64,000 nucleotides of DNA from Solibacteraceae bacterium (GTDB lineage Bacteria; Acidobacteriota; Terriglobia; Bryobacterales; Bryobacteraceae). The position numbers were made by a program, and so were the translations under genes. This document shows positions 43,559 to 51,781 of the stretch, one piece after another. The stretch is from positions 1 to 64,000 of the forward strand of contig JAJPJX010000099.1 of NCBI GenBank assembly GCA_021324015.1. Reading direction: 5' to 3'. The notes beneath the pieces are model-generated. The model saw only the letters and a program-made list of their open reading frames with translations, had not been told where the DNA came from and made no database searches. Every line of letters begins with the position of its first letter. Position 1 is the first letter of the stretch.

Positions 43559-43579
43559 TCCACTGGCAAAACGCGGGGG

Positions 43580-45001
43580 TTATTGCGGCGTCCGGGCTGC
43601 CCAGGTGATGGCGTTTGCCACCAGCGCCCGGTAAGTGGGGTGCTGGTGTGCGGCGTGGTCATGTCCTAACTGAATAAACACTACGCGGGACTTCGTGTAA
43701 GGGCTGATCCACGCTACAGGACCGTCGCTCGTGGGATGGTCGGTCTTCAGCAGCACCTGCACTGCGGGCGAGATCCACATGCCTTTGTACGTCTCGTCCA
43801 CCAGGTGGAACTCGCCGATGCCCGCCACCACGGGATGCTGCGCCACCGGCCGCACGATCAGTTCCTGGTCGTGTTTGTAGGTGGAAGCCGGCAGGCCTTC
43901 CTCGGCCTTCAACAGATACTTGCCGCCCACCACTTCGCGGTACCACCAGGGCCACGCCGTATAGTCCGCGATGGCGTGGTGCAGGACGACCAGGCCCCGG
44001 CCGCCTTCCACAAACTCGCGCAGATTTTTGCGCGCGTTTTCGGACAGGTCCTGCTCCAGGTCGTAGAGCACCAGCACGTCGTAGTCCGGGCGGATGTCCT
44101 TCTTGAAGGCGGCCTCGTTCGAGACGGCATGCGTCCAAGAGTAGCCGGTGAAGAGGCTGTAAAACGAAGTCTCGTACTCGTGCCCGCCGGTGACCACCAA
44201 TAGGCGGGGTCCGGCGGGCGCCTTGGCAGGTCTCGTCACGGTGCCGGTCGCGGCCCATTCCGCGCCGCGCACGAATGGAAGTGCGAAGGCCGGCTCCGTC
44301 ATGGCTGCCACGTCGTGCCCCAGCGCGGTCTGGAACACCCGGCCCTCGCCGAAGCGCACGGTCCACAACAGCGGCTCGTCTCTACCCGTGCCGCCGCGCT
44401 CCGGCGCGTCGTAGGCGGTGGCCAGCACGTGAACGTCAGGCTCCATGCGCATGTTGTGATACAGTTCGTCGGAGGCCAGCAGAGTCTCGCCCAGGCCGGC
44501 GACAATGGGGTGCTGCCGGTCCACGAATTTCACCGGGAAGACGTGCCGCTGTCCGTGCCCCGATTTGGGCTCCTCCGCCGACCAGTGGCCGCCCACCATC
44601 CGGCTATATGCGGGCCAGGGCTTTTCGAACAGGCCGGTGCGCCGGTGCCGGTCTCCCAGCAGTTCCATTGTGCCGAAGGCGTAGCTGGCTCCATGCACCG
44701 CCACCAGCCCCTTGCCGGAGCGCACGAACGTCTCGACCGCCTGTTCGGTGGTCTCCCCCCAGCGCGGCCCGTTATAGTCCAGCACCAGCACGTCGTAAGC
44801 CGCCAGAGTTCGCGCGCTGGCGCCGGCCGGCTCTTCCTCCACGCGCACGTCGAAGCGTCCCGAGTCGAGCAGCAGCTTCTTCAGGTATGGCGTGGTGGTG
44901 CGCCAGTCGTGGTTGTTCCGTCCGGAAAAAATCAGCGCGCGGACCGGCGGCTCCGCAGCCGCCGAAGACATCAGGCAGGCCAGCAGGATCAGGCTCCTCA
45001 T
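43580..45001 (-). CDS. Exported protein with two tandem ThuA domains
   Basis: 473 residues from ATG 45001. Signal peptide MRSLILLACLMSSAAAEPPV (cleaved about residue 18). Two ThuA (trehalose-utilisation, class I glutamine-amidotransferase-like) domains follow. Domain 1, about 20-250: ALIFSGRNNHDWRTTTPYL, GKGLVAVHGASYAF, HPIVAGL, FGEGRVFQTALGHD. Domain 2, about 265-470: LLVVTGGHEYETSFYSLF, GRGLVVLHHAIADYTAW, HPVVAGIGEFHLVDETY, RVVFIQLGHDHAAHQHP. Both keep the HGAS/HHAI and GHD positions of the family. Most ThuA proteins have one domain. The ATG overlaps the stop of the exported oxidoreductase gene upstream (ATGA at 45001-44998), a pairing common in sugar-oxidising operons of Acidobacteria and Planctomycetes. 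Confidence 0.9.
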   Translation of the reverse strand: MRSLILLACLMSSAAAEPPVRALIFSGRNNHDWRTTTPYLKKLLLDSGRFDVRVEEEPAGASARTLAAYDVLVLDYNGPRWGETTEQAVETFVRSGKGLVAVHGASYAFGTMELLGDRHRRTGLFEKPWPAYSRMVGGHWSAEEPKSGHGQRHVFPVKFVDRQHPIVAGLGETLLASDELYHNMRMEPDVHVLATAYDAPERGGTGRDEPLLWTVRFGEGRVFQTALGHDVAAMTEPAFALPFVRGAEWAATGTVTRPAKAPAGPRLLVVTGGHEYETSFYSLFTGYSWTHAVSNEAAFKKDIRPDYDVLVLYDLEQDLSENARKNLREFVEGGRGLVVLHHAIADYTAWPWWYREVVGGKYLLKAEEGLPASTYKHDQELIVRPVAQHPVVAGIGEFHLVDETYKGMWISPAVQVLLKTDHPTSDGPVAWISPYTKSRVVFIQLGHDHAAHQHPTYRALVANAITWAARTPQ

Positions 45002-46179
45002 ACATCCCACTCCGCCCGCCACTCGACGCGACTTCGCTCGCGGTACGCCAGATTGAGCATGTGGCATGCCATGGCCGAATAATGGCCCGAAACCACGTCC
45101 GCATTGGGTTGCCTGCGGCTGCGCACGCAGTCCAGCCAGTTCGCCATGTGCGCCTCTTCCGGCGAGCCCGGCGAGGTAATCTCGCCCAGGCGCGCGTTTT
45201 CCTTCGAGGGCAGGAAGCGGTAGCCGCCGCGCTTGATCGAGAGGCGCCCGCCGCTGCCCAGAAAGACGATATCCGCCGATTCTTTCGGGATCATGTCGGT
45301 CAGCGTGGCTTCGAAGCTCACCGTCAGGTTCTCGGGATACTCGACGATGCCGTTGATGTTATCCGGCGTGTCCCGCCCGTCGTCGTAGCGGTAGATCCCG
45401 CCCAGCGCGACCGCCGCCTTGGCCCGGCGCAGGTTGAGATACCAGTGCGCCACATCCACCCAATGCACGAAGAGGCCGCCGGTCTGCCCGCCGGTCGAAA
45501 AATCCCAATAGGCGAAGCGGTTGAAGTAACGCTTGGGATCCCACGGAATCTTCGGCAGCCAGCCCAGCACCGCTTCCCAATCCAGGCCTGGCGGCTTCTG
45601 CTCCATCCCCGGCGGCACCGGGGTCAGGTACCCGCCGTTGGCGTTCCAGATGGTGCGCACCATGTTCACGCGGCCGATCAGCCCGTTGTCGAAGAAGCGC
45701 TGTTTGGCCTCGAGAAAGTGCGCCATGCTGCGCTGCTGCGTGCCCACCTGCACGATGCGGCCGGTCTCGCGCACGGCCCGCACCAGCCCGTGCCCCTGCA
45801 TGGGCAGCGAGGTCATGGGCTTCTCCACGTAGGCGTCTTTGCCGGCGCGGCAGACATCCGTGGTGATGCCGGCGTGCAAGTGGTCCAGCGTAGCGACGAT
45901 CACCGCGTCGATGTCCGGGCGTTCCAGCAGTTGCCGGTAGTCGGCGTATTCCCGCACGCCCGGCCCGGCGAACGCGGCCGCTTCCCGCCGCCGCTGGTCC
46001 CAGGCATCGCACACGGCCGCCCACTCGATGTTGCCGGCTTTGTTGGCTACCCGCATCAGGTAGCTCCCGCGGCTGCCAGTCCCGATAATGCCGAGCCGCA
46101 CCCGATCGTTGGCTCCCGCTACCCGGAGAGCCGAGGCGGCGGTAGCACCGCCGGCCATGAAGACGCGTCTGGACAGCAT
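44998..46179 (-). CDS. Tat-exported Gfo/Idh/MocA-family oxidoreductase
   Basis: 393 residues from ATG 46179 (MLSRRVFMAGGATAA), a clear twin-arginine signal. Rossmann fold: LGIIGTGSRGSYLM (nucleotide loop), AVCDAW, and the catalytic-type KDAYVEKPM with Lys of EKP. The C-terminal domain has GGQTGGLFVHWVDVAHWYLN with the His/Asp pair of the family, and ends ACHMLNLAYRERS. Exported members such as glucose-fructose oxidoreductase carry tightly bound NADP(H). It probably oxidises a sugar or inositol-type compound in the periplasm. Its stop overlaps the start of the double ThuA protein, so the two are coupled. No strong ribosome-binding site precedes the ATG. Confidence 0.92.
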   Translation of the reverse strand: MLSRRVFMAGGATAASALRVAGANDRVRLGIIGTGSRGSYLMRVANKAGNIEWAAVCDAWDQRRREAAAFAGPGVREYADYRQLLERPDIDAVIVATLDHLHAGITTDVCRAGKDAYVEKPMTSLPMQGHGLVRAVRETGRIVQVGTQQRSMAHFLEAKQRFFDNGLIGRVNMVRTIWNANGGYLTPVPPGMEQKPPGLDWEAVLGWLPKIPWDPKRYFNRFAYWDFSTGGQTGGLFVHWVDVAHWYLNLRRAKAAVALGGIYRYDDGRDTPDNINGIVEYPENLTVSFEATLTDMIPKESADIVFLGSGGRLSIKRGGYRFLPSKENARLGEITSPGSPEEAHMANWLDCVRSRRQPNADVVSGHYSAMACHMLNLAYRERSRVEWRAEWDV

Positions 46180-46269
46180 AAGGTCCGCTCGCTCAAAACA
46201 GAATTTCAGGCTCAATTTACCAATTTGAGGATCGGGGCGCAATCAGTGCGCACGCCGTGTGAGATTTTG

Positions 46270-48309
46270 CTATAGCAGGCCCGAGCGCTCCAGCAGTGCG
46301 TTCGGATCCGGGTCCCGGTCCATGAACTGGCGATACAGTTCGCCCGGGTCCTCGCTATCGCCTCGTTCCAGGATGGACTCACGGAATCGCCGCCCCGCCT
46401 CCGGGCTGAAGATCCCGTCCGTGCGGAAGCGCGTAAAGGCGTCCGCGTCCAGCACTTCCGACCACTTATAGGAATAGTAGCCGGCGCCGTACCCTACCGG
46501 ATCGGCAAACAGATGCGTGAACGCCGCCACCATGGCGTGGTCCGGCGGGAGTTTGGCCGGCGAGAACTCCTGAAGGATGCCGCGGGTGTAGGCGATCGGA
46601 TCTCCATCCCGCCCGGGCGAGTAATCGATGTGCAGGGCCAAGTCCACGAAACCGAACCCGAGCTGCCGCATCTGCGCGTTGGCTGCGCGGAAGGTACGGG
46701 CCCGGCGCATTTTTTGGAACAGATCCTCAGGAATGGGCTCGCCGGTCTGGTAGTGACGGGCGAACAGGTCCAGCGCCTCGCGCTCCCAGCACCAGTTCTC
46801 CATGATCTGCGAAGGCAGTTCCACAAAGTCCCAGGCCACATTGGTGCCCGCCAGGCTGCGGATCTCCACGCGACTCAGCAGGTGGTGCAGCAGGTGGCCG
46901 AACTCGTGGAAGATGGTTTCCACCTCCCGGTGGGTCAGCAGCGCCGGCTTATCGCCCACCGGAGGCGTCAGGTTGCCGCAAATCAGTCCCAGGTGGGGCT
47001 TGCCTCCCGGAGGAAACCCCGTCAACAAGGCGTCCATCCAAGCCCCGCCGCGTTTATTCTCCCGCGGATACCAGTCCGCGTAGAAACCGCCCAGGAAGCC
47101 GCCGTCCCGGTCGTAGATCCGGTAGGAGCGCACCTGTGGATCCCAGGCCGGCACGCCCGGATCTTCGGCCACGCGGACGCCGTACAGGCGGCCCACGATC
47201 TCGAACATGCCGGCAACCACGCGATCCAGGGGGAAATAAGGCCGCAGCGCCTCTTCGTCAAAGGCGTACAGCGCGGCGCGCTGCTTTTCGGCATAATAGG
47301 CCACGTCCCAGGGCTCCAGTTCCGGCGCCGCGGAACCCTCCAGGGCGCGGCGAAACTCCAGCAATTCGCGGTTCTCCCGTACGAAGTGCGCCTCCGTCTT
47401 ACCTTTCAGGTCCCGCAGGAAGGCCTGCGCCCGGGCTCCCGTGTGGGCCATCCGGTCATGCAGCACAAGGTCCGCAAAATGCTGAAATCCCAGCAGTTCA
47501 GCCTTGGCACGGCGCAGTTCCAGAATTCTTCGCAGGAGCGGCCGGTTGTCCCAATCCCCACTGGTGGCCCGGACGCAATAGGAATGGTAGACCTCCCGCC
47601 GGATGCCGGCGTCGTCCAAGTAGGTCATCAGCGGCGTGTAGCTGGGCGCCTGGAGGGTGAATCGCCAGCCGTCCACCCCCTTCCGGGCGGCGCTTTCCCG
47701 AGCGGCGGCGCGGGCGCTTTCCGGCAGACCGGCGAGGCGGGCCTCGTCGGTCAGTACCAGTTCGAAAGCGTTGGTCGAATCCAGGGTGTTCTGGGAGAAC
47801 CGCGTGGTGAGCCGGGCGAGTTCCACATCGATCTGCTCCAGTTTCGCCTTACCGGCCGGATCCAACTCCGCGCCATGCCGGCGGAATGTATCTATCGTCT
47901 TGACTAGAAACCGCTTACGTGTTCCATTCAGGGCCTGCGCCTGGTCCGTGGCGGCATACGCCTGGATCGCTTTCCACAATCCGGCATCCAAAGGAATGCT
48001 GGAGTAGAACGCGCTAACCTCAGGCTGTACGCGGTTATAGGCGTCGCGCAGTTCCGGGAAGGTGGCCACGGATTCCAGATGTTTGACAACGCCCATGCTA
48101 TAGTCAAGAGGCTCGGTGATTTCGTCCAGGCGGGCGAGGGTGTTTTCGAACGTTCGTGGTCCCGGATCGTTGGCCAGCGCGTCCAATCGGGCGCGCGCCT
48201 CCCGCAGATGTGTGGTCACCGCGGGCTCCACATGCTCCGCGCGAAGACGATCGAAAGAAATACGAAACTGGATGCTAAGCAGGGGGTTGGGCTCGGTCTC
48301 TGGAGACAT
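46270..48309 (-). CDS. M3-family oligopeptidase
   Basis: 679 residues from ATG 48309 (MSPETEPNPLL); a start 30 nt upstream is possible. Zinc peptidase of the PrlC/Dcp (M3A) type. The HExxH site is H468-E-F-G-H472 in ETIFHEFGHLLHHLLS. The third ligand region follows about 25 residues later (NVAWDFVELPSQIMENW, Glu). The FYSYKWSEVLDADAF-like GAGYYSYKWSEVLDADAFTR segment near the end is a family hallmark. The N-terminal helical half encloses the active-site channel, limiting substrates to short peptides. It is cytosolic and degrades peptide fragments. Convergent or divergent neighbours give no pathway link; the 2H phosphoesterase gene diverges 42 bp upstream. Confidence 0.95.
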   Translation of the reverse strand: MSPETEPNPLLSIQFRISFDRLRAEHVEPAVTTHLREARARLDALANDPGPRTFENTLARLDEITEPLDYSMGVVKHLESVATFPELRDAYNRVQPEVSAFYSSIPLDAGLWKAIQAYAATDQAQALNGTRKRFLVKTIDTFRRHGAELDPAGKAKLEQIDVELARLTTRFSQNTLDSTNAFELVLTDEARLAGLPESARAAARESAARKGVDGWRFTLQAPSYTPLMTYLDDAGIRREVYHSYCVRATSGDWDNRPLLRRILELRRAKAELLGFQHFADLVLHDRMAHTGARAQAFLRDLKGKTEAHFVRENRELLEFRRALEGSAAPELEPWDVAYYAEKQRAALYAFDEEALRPYFPLDRVVAGMFEIVGRLYGVRVAEDPGVPAWDPQVRSYRIYDRDGGFLGGFYADWYPRENKRGGAWMDALLTGFPPGGKPHLGLICGNLTPPVGDKPALLTHREVETIFHEFGHLLHHLLSRVEIRSLAGTNVAWDFVELPSQIMENWCWEREALDLFARHYQTGEPIPEDLFQKMRRARTFRAANAQMRQLGFGFVDLALHIDYSPGRDGDPIAYTRGILQEFSPAKLPPDHAMVAAFTHLFADPVGYGAGYYSYKWSEVLDADAFTRFRTDGIFSPEAGRRFRESILERGDSEDPGELYRQFMDRDPDPNALLERSGLL

Positions 48310-48351
48310 TGCTCTTTTGAGGGTAGCAGGTAACGGCAACAGGAAATCAGC

Positions 48352-48930
48352 ATGGGTAGTTCAAATTCCAACGGGATGCCCCAGGCCGGGCAAGACCGTA
48401 GTCTCTTTGCCCTGGTAATTTACATCCCGGACCCGCTGGGCAGGTTTCTGGATGATCTGCGCCGGGAGCTGGTGCCCGGCTGCAACCCGCACGCACACGT
48501 CAGCGTTCTGCCACCCCGCCCCTTGTCGGTGGACGTCCGGTCCGCCTGTGAACAGGCGCGCCTGATCGCGGAGGAATTTCATCCCTTCGATGTGGAAGCC
48601 GGTGAGATCGAAATCTTCCCGACTACGAACGTGGTTTACATCAACCTGGCCCGTGGCTCGGAGGAACTGCGCGGGATGCACCGGACCATGAACCGGGACG
48701 GTTTGGGCTTCCAGGAGCCTTTCAGCTACCACCCTCACATCACGCTCGCCCAGGAAATCAGCCCCGCGCAGGTACCGCAACTGGTGGAGTTAGCCAAGCG
48801 CCGCTGGCGCGAGTTTCCGGGGAGCCGGATCTTCCGTGCCGAGCACGCCGTGTTTGTGCAAAATTCCGGTGACAACCAGTGGGTGGACCTGGCCAATATC
48901 TCGCTGGGAGCGGTCTCCGTACCGCGGTAG
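48352..48930 (+). CDS. 2'-5' RNA ligase/2H-phosphoesterase-family protein
   Basis: 192 residues. The two histidine motifs that define the 2H superfamily are present: H49-V-S51 in HAHVSVLPPR and H129-I-T131 in YHPHITLAQ. LigT-type members hydrolyse or ligate 2'-5' phosphodiester bonds or open cyclic phosphates of RNA or nucleotides. Here there is no extra domain or signal peptide, so it is cytosolic; the substrate is not known. AGGAAA lies upstream of the ATG. It diverges from the M3 peptidase gene and is convergent with the hypothetical gene at 48936 (5 bp). Confidence 0.88.
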   Translation: MGSSNSNGMPQAGQDRSLFALVIYIPDPLGRFLDDLRRELVPGCNPHAHVSVLPPRPLSVDVRSACEQARLIAEEFHPFDVEAGEIEIFPTTNVVYINLARGSEELRGMHRTMNRDGLGFQEPFSYHPHITLAQEISPAQVPQLVELAKRRWREFPGSRIFRAEHAVFVQNSGDNQWVDLANISLGAVSVPR

Positions 48931-48935
48931 AGAGC

Positions 48936-49454
48936 TTACTGTCCGTCGAACAACCCGATCTGTTCCTGGGGCGCTGGTTTGGGCTTGGGGCGCCGCAGGG
49001 GGCTCCCGACCACTCCCAGTACCTGAATTTCGGTCAAAGCCGCCCGGGGAAGGAACAGCCGCTGATTGTTGGAAGTGGGGTCCGGGGGGATCAGGGTAAA
49101 GCCCTGCGCGTCGAGTTGCAACAGATTGTTGGCGAGGATTCCGTCCAGGATTTCTCCGTCGCGGAATCGGGCCCGGACCCAGAGTCCGTCCATTTTCGGG
49201 CGCGTGTGGAAGGTGCGGCGTTCCACGGCGGGTTCTGGTGCCTCGAAATCCCTAACAAAACAAACGGTTTTTACATCTTCATAGGGAATCGTGCTGAAGC
49301 CTCCGTCGGGCGTCAGCAGTTCCACCCCAGTCCCGCGGAGGTAGGTTTGGGGGTTGACATAGCCCAGCACCGGCTCCCGATCAAACCGGGTGACGCGAAC
49401 CTTTTTGGTGGTTGAGCCTGCCAAATCGTCACCACCAAGGGAACGATGTTTCAA
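48936..49454 (-). CDS. Hypothetical beta-rich protein, 172 aa
   Basis: I do not recognise the family. The frame starts at TTG 49454; a later start may be the real one, because the first 18 residues (MKHRSLGGDDLAGSTTKK) look disordered. The core (about 19-145) alternates short strands: VRVTRFDREPVLGYVNP, GVELLTPDGGFSTIPYEDVKTVCFV, DGLWVRARFRDGEILDGIL, and LPRAALTEIQVLGVVG. It has no membrane segment or cysteine pattern, and ends in a Pro/Lys-rich tail (RRPKPKPAPQEQIGLFDGQ). It diverges from the tyrosine recombinase gene with 31 bp between starts, and a perfect ATGTTT-C-AAACAT palindrome overlaps its start. A small-molecule or nucleic-acid-binding role is possible but unsupported. Confidence 0.6.
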   Translation of the reverse strand: MKHRSLGGDDLAGSTTKKVRVTRFDREPVLGYVNPQTYLRGTGVELLTPDGGFSTIPYEDVKTVCFVRDFEAPEPAVERRTFHTRPKMDGLWVRARFRDGEILDGILANNLLQLDAQGFTLIPPDPTSNNQRLFLPRAALTEIQVLGVVGSPLRRPKPKPAPQEQIGLFDGQ

Positions 49455-49458
49455 ACAT
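49446..49458. promoter_or_regulatory. Perfect 6-1-6 palindrome between divergent genes
   Basis: ATGTTT-C-AAACAT overlaps the start codon of the minus-strand hypothetical gene and the -35-like TTCAAA (49450-49455) of the recombinase gene. The -10-like TATCAT (49473-49478) is 17 bp further on and ends 7 nt before the ATG at 49486. A regulator bound here could control both genes. Confidence 0.45.
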
Positions 49459-49485
49459 TTTGCTGATTATTGTATCATTGGCTCG

Positions 49486-50394
49486 ATGACCGAAGCGGCG
49501 GCCGAAGGTGTGGGGTCGCTCTCCGGTGAGATCTCGGCGTATCTCGCTTACTGTAGGGTGGAGAAGGGTTTAGCCGCGAATTCGCTGGAGTCGTACGCGC
49601 ACGACCTGGAGAAATTTCGGGAGTTTTGCCGGTCTTCCGAGCCGGGGGACAGGAGTGAGTGTGTGCGCCGCTACGTGAATCACCTGTACCAGGCAGGGAG
49701 GAGCAGCCGGACGATTGCCCGGCATCTTTCCACCCTCCGCAATTTTCATCGTTTTCTTTTGCGGGAAGGTCGCATTGCCAGCGATCCCACCGAGCACTTA
49801 GGCACCCCCAAGCAGTGGCAGACGATCCCTAAGTTCTTGAATTCAGGTCAAATCGATCGTCTGTTACAGGCGCCGGACCCGCTCCGGCCCACCGGGTTGC
49901 GGGACCGCGCCATGCTGGAACTGCTGTACGCCACTGGCCTCCGCGTTTCCGAACTCTGCCGGGTGAATGTCTCCGACCTGAACGCGGAAATGGGGGTGCT
50001 CCGGGCGACCGGAAAAGGAAATAAGCAGCGGCTGATTCCCGTCGGCAAAAGCGCCCTGGCGGCGGTGCGGGCCTGGGTGGCCGACGGGCGGCCGTGCCTG
50101 CTCAGGGGACGCCCCAGCCGCTACCTGTTTGTCACTGCGCGCGGGGGGTGCCTCACCCGGCAGGCGTTTTGGAAGCTGCTGGCCGGCTATGGGCGGACGG
50201 CCGGTATTTTCCACGACCTGACCCCCCACGTCATCCGGCACAGTTTCGCCACTCATTTGCTGGAGGGCGGCGCGGACTTGCGGAGCGTGCAGACGATGCT
50301 GGGACACGCCGATATTTCGACTACACAGATCTATACGCACGTGATGCGGTCGAGACTTCGGAAAACAGTGGATGAACACCATCCCCGGGCCTGA
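49486..50394 (+). CDS. xerD: XerC/XerD-type tyrosine recombinase
   Basis: 302 residues, the standard Xer length. SAM-like N-terminal DNA-binding domain (about 12-100: EISAYLAYCRVEKGLAANSL, TIARHLSTLRNFHRFLLREG). The catalytic domain holds all six active-site residues: R153 (ATGLRVSEL), K177 (TGKGNKQRL), H248 and R251 (TPHVIRHSFATHLLEGGA), H274 (LGHADIS), and nucleophile Y283 (TTQIYTHV). It resolves chromosome dimers at dif in partnership with a second Xer protein, so XerC versus XerD cannot be decided from this sequence alone. No integrated element, att repeats or phage genes surround it, so it looks like a chromosomal Xer rather than an integrase. Confidence 0.9.
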   Translation: MTEAAAEGVGSLSGEISAYLAYCRVEKGLAANSLESYAHDLEKFREFCRSSEPGDRSECVRRYVNHLYQAGRSSRTIARHLSTLRNFHRFLLREGRIASDPTEHLGTPKQWQTIPKFLNSGQIDRLLQAPDPLRPTGLRDRAMLELLYATGLRVSELCRVNVSDLNAEMGVLRATGKGNKQRLIPVGKSALAAVRAWVADGRPCLLRGRPSRYLFVTARGGCLTRQAFWKLLAGYGRTAGIFHDLTPHVIRHSFATHLLEGGADLRSVQTMLGHADISTTQIYTHVMRSRLRKTVDEHHPRA

Positions 50395-50436
50395 CCCTGC
50401 CGGGCAGGCGGACATTTTGTAGCCGAGGCGAATGCC

Positions 50437-51750
50437 ATGAGCGACTACATGTTCATGCTGGAGAATCACCTGAGTTCCGATCAGAACCGGGTGGTGGCGG
50501 ACGTACAGGCGGCTGCCGGCGCGGCCGGTGTGAATGTCTTTCTGGCCGGCGGCGCCATGCGCGACGTGCTGGGCGGATTCCAGGTGCGGGATCTGGATTT
50601 CAGCGTCGAAGGCAACGCCCTCAAAGTCGCCAAGACTCTGGCCTCCGAAGCGGGGGTTCGCACCCTGTCCGTGGACGAAGACCGCCGCTCGGCCGAACTG
50701 GTGTTTCCCGGTGGTGTCACGGTGCAGGTTTCCATGGCCCGCACCGAGAGATTTCCGAAGATGGGCGGCAAGCCGAGGGTTGCTCCCGCTACCATCCAGG
50801 AAGATCTGCGGGGCCGGGACTTCACAGTCAATGCCATCGCCCTTTCGCTGAACCGGGCCTCGCGGGGACTGCTGCTCGATCCCACTAACGGGCTGGCCGA
50901 CCTGGAGCGCCGGGAGTTGCGCATGCTGGCCACCTCCTCGTTTTCGGACGACCCCGTGCGCCTGTTCCGCCTGGTGCGCCTGCGGGCCCGCCTGGGCTTC
51001 ACCGCCGAAGCGCGGACGGCGCAATATTACGACCAGGCCCGCGCGGCCGGGTACCAGTCGTATATTTCTCCGGCGGCTCTGCGGGAAGAGTTGAAGCAGA
51101 TTTCGAGTGAATCGAATCCCGCCGAAATCATTCAAACCCTGGAACAGGACGGGCTGCTGGCGGCGATCTCCCCCGCGCTCACGGGCGCCAAACTCAATGC
51201 GGCGGGCATGGCGCGCCTCGAGCGTGCTTTGCGCCTCTTTCCAGCAGGGATGCCTGTCCCCCGGCTGGGCCCCTTCCTTTACGCGCTGAGTGAGAAGCTC
51301 TCGCCGCGGGAAAAGAGCGACCTGGCGAAAGCCACGCAGATGTCCAGAAGCGACGTGGAACTCTGGCAAAAGCTGGAGACTCGCGCCCGCAAACTGGAGA
51401 ACAGCCTGAAGTCCGCGCGCATTCGCAAGCCTTCGCAGGTTTATCAGATTCTGGCGGCGGCGGCCTCCGAGGAGATCCTGTTCCTGCTGTACCATTCGCC
51501 ACTCAAGCCGGTTCAGGAGCGCATTCGCAACTACCTGCAGAAATACATTCCCCTCGTACAGGAGGTCCCGCCGGAGGAACTTGAGCCCGCGGATGCCAAG
51601 CCCGGTACGCCGCGCTATCAGAAAGCCAAGGAGGCGCTGCTGGCGCTGCGTCTGGACCGGCGGGTACGCACGCCGGCTCCTTTGCTGCCGTCTTCCGGAG
51701 CAATCGCTTTGCCGGTCGCCGCCCCGAAAGGCCGGGTGAGCGCCCAGTAA
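50437..51750 (+). CDS. tRNA nucleotidyltransferase/poly(A) polymerase-family protein
   Basis: 437 residues. Class II nucleotidyltransferase head domain: FLAGGAMRDVLGG followed by the metal-binding D52-L-D54 in RDLDFSVEGN. Then LRGRDFTVNAIAL, and the RNA-binding domain starts PVRLFRLVRLRARLGF. These are diagnostic of CCA-adding enzymes and bacterial PcnB-type poly(A) polymerases; no HD domain is evident at the C-terminus. It probably adds CCA or part of it to tRNA 3' ends, or adds A tails to RNA. The two cannot be separated without a tree. It follows the recombinase by 42 bp with GAGG before the start. Confidence 0.9.
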   Translation: MSDYMFMLENHLSSDQNRVVADVQAAAGAAGVNVFLAGGAMRDVLGGFQVRDLDFSVEGNALKVAKTLASEAGVRTLSVDEDRRSAELVFPGGVTVQVSMARTERFPKMGGKPRVAPATIQEDLRGRDFTVNAIALSLNRASRGLLLDPTNGLADLERRELRMLATSSFSDDPVRLFRLVRLRARLGFTAEARTAQYYDQARAAGYQSYISPAALREELKQISSESNPAEIIQTLEQDGLLAAISPALTGAKLNAAGMARLERALRLFPAGMPVPRLGPFLYALSEKLSPREKSDLAKATQMSRSDVELWQKLETRARKLENSLKSARIRKPSQVYQILAAAASEEILFLLYHSPLKPVQERIRNYLQKYIPLVQEVPPEELEPADAKPGTPRYQKAKEALLALRLDRRVRTPAPLLPSSGAIALPVAAPKGRVSAQ

Positions 51751-51781
51751 GCGGCGTGTTTGCTGCCCCTACGAGTCACAC

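Noticed and set aside
49486-50394. Phage-type integrase marking an integrated element
   Set aside because: All features fit chromosomal XerC/D; no tRNA, att repeats or phage/conjugation genes flank it.
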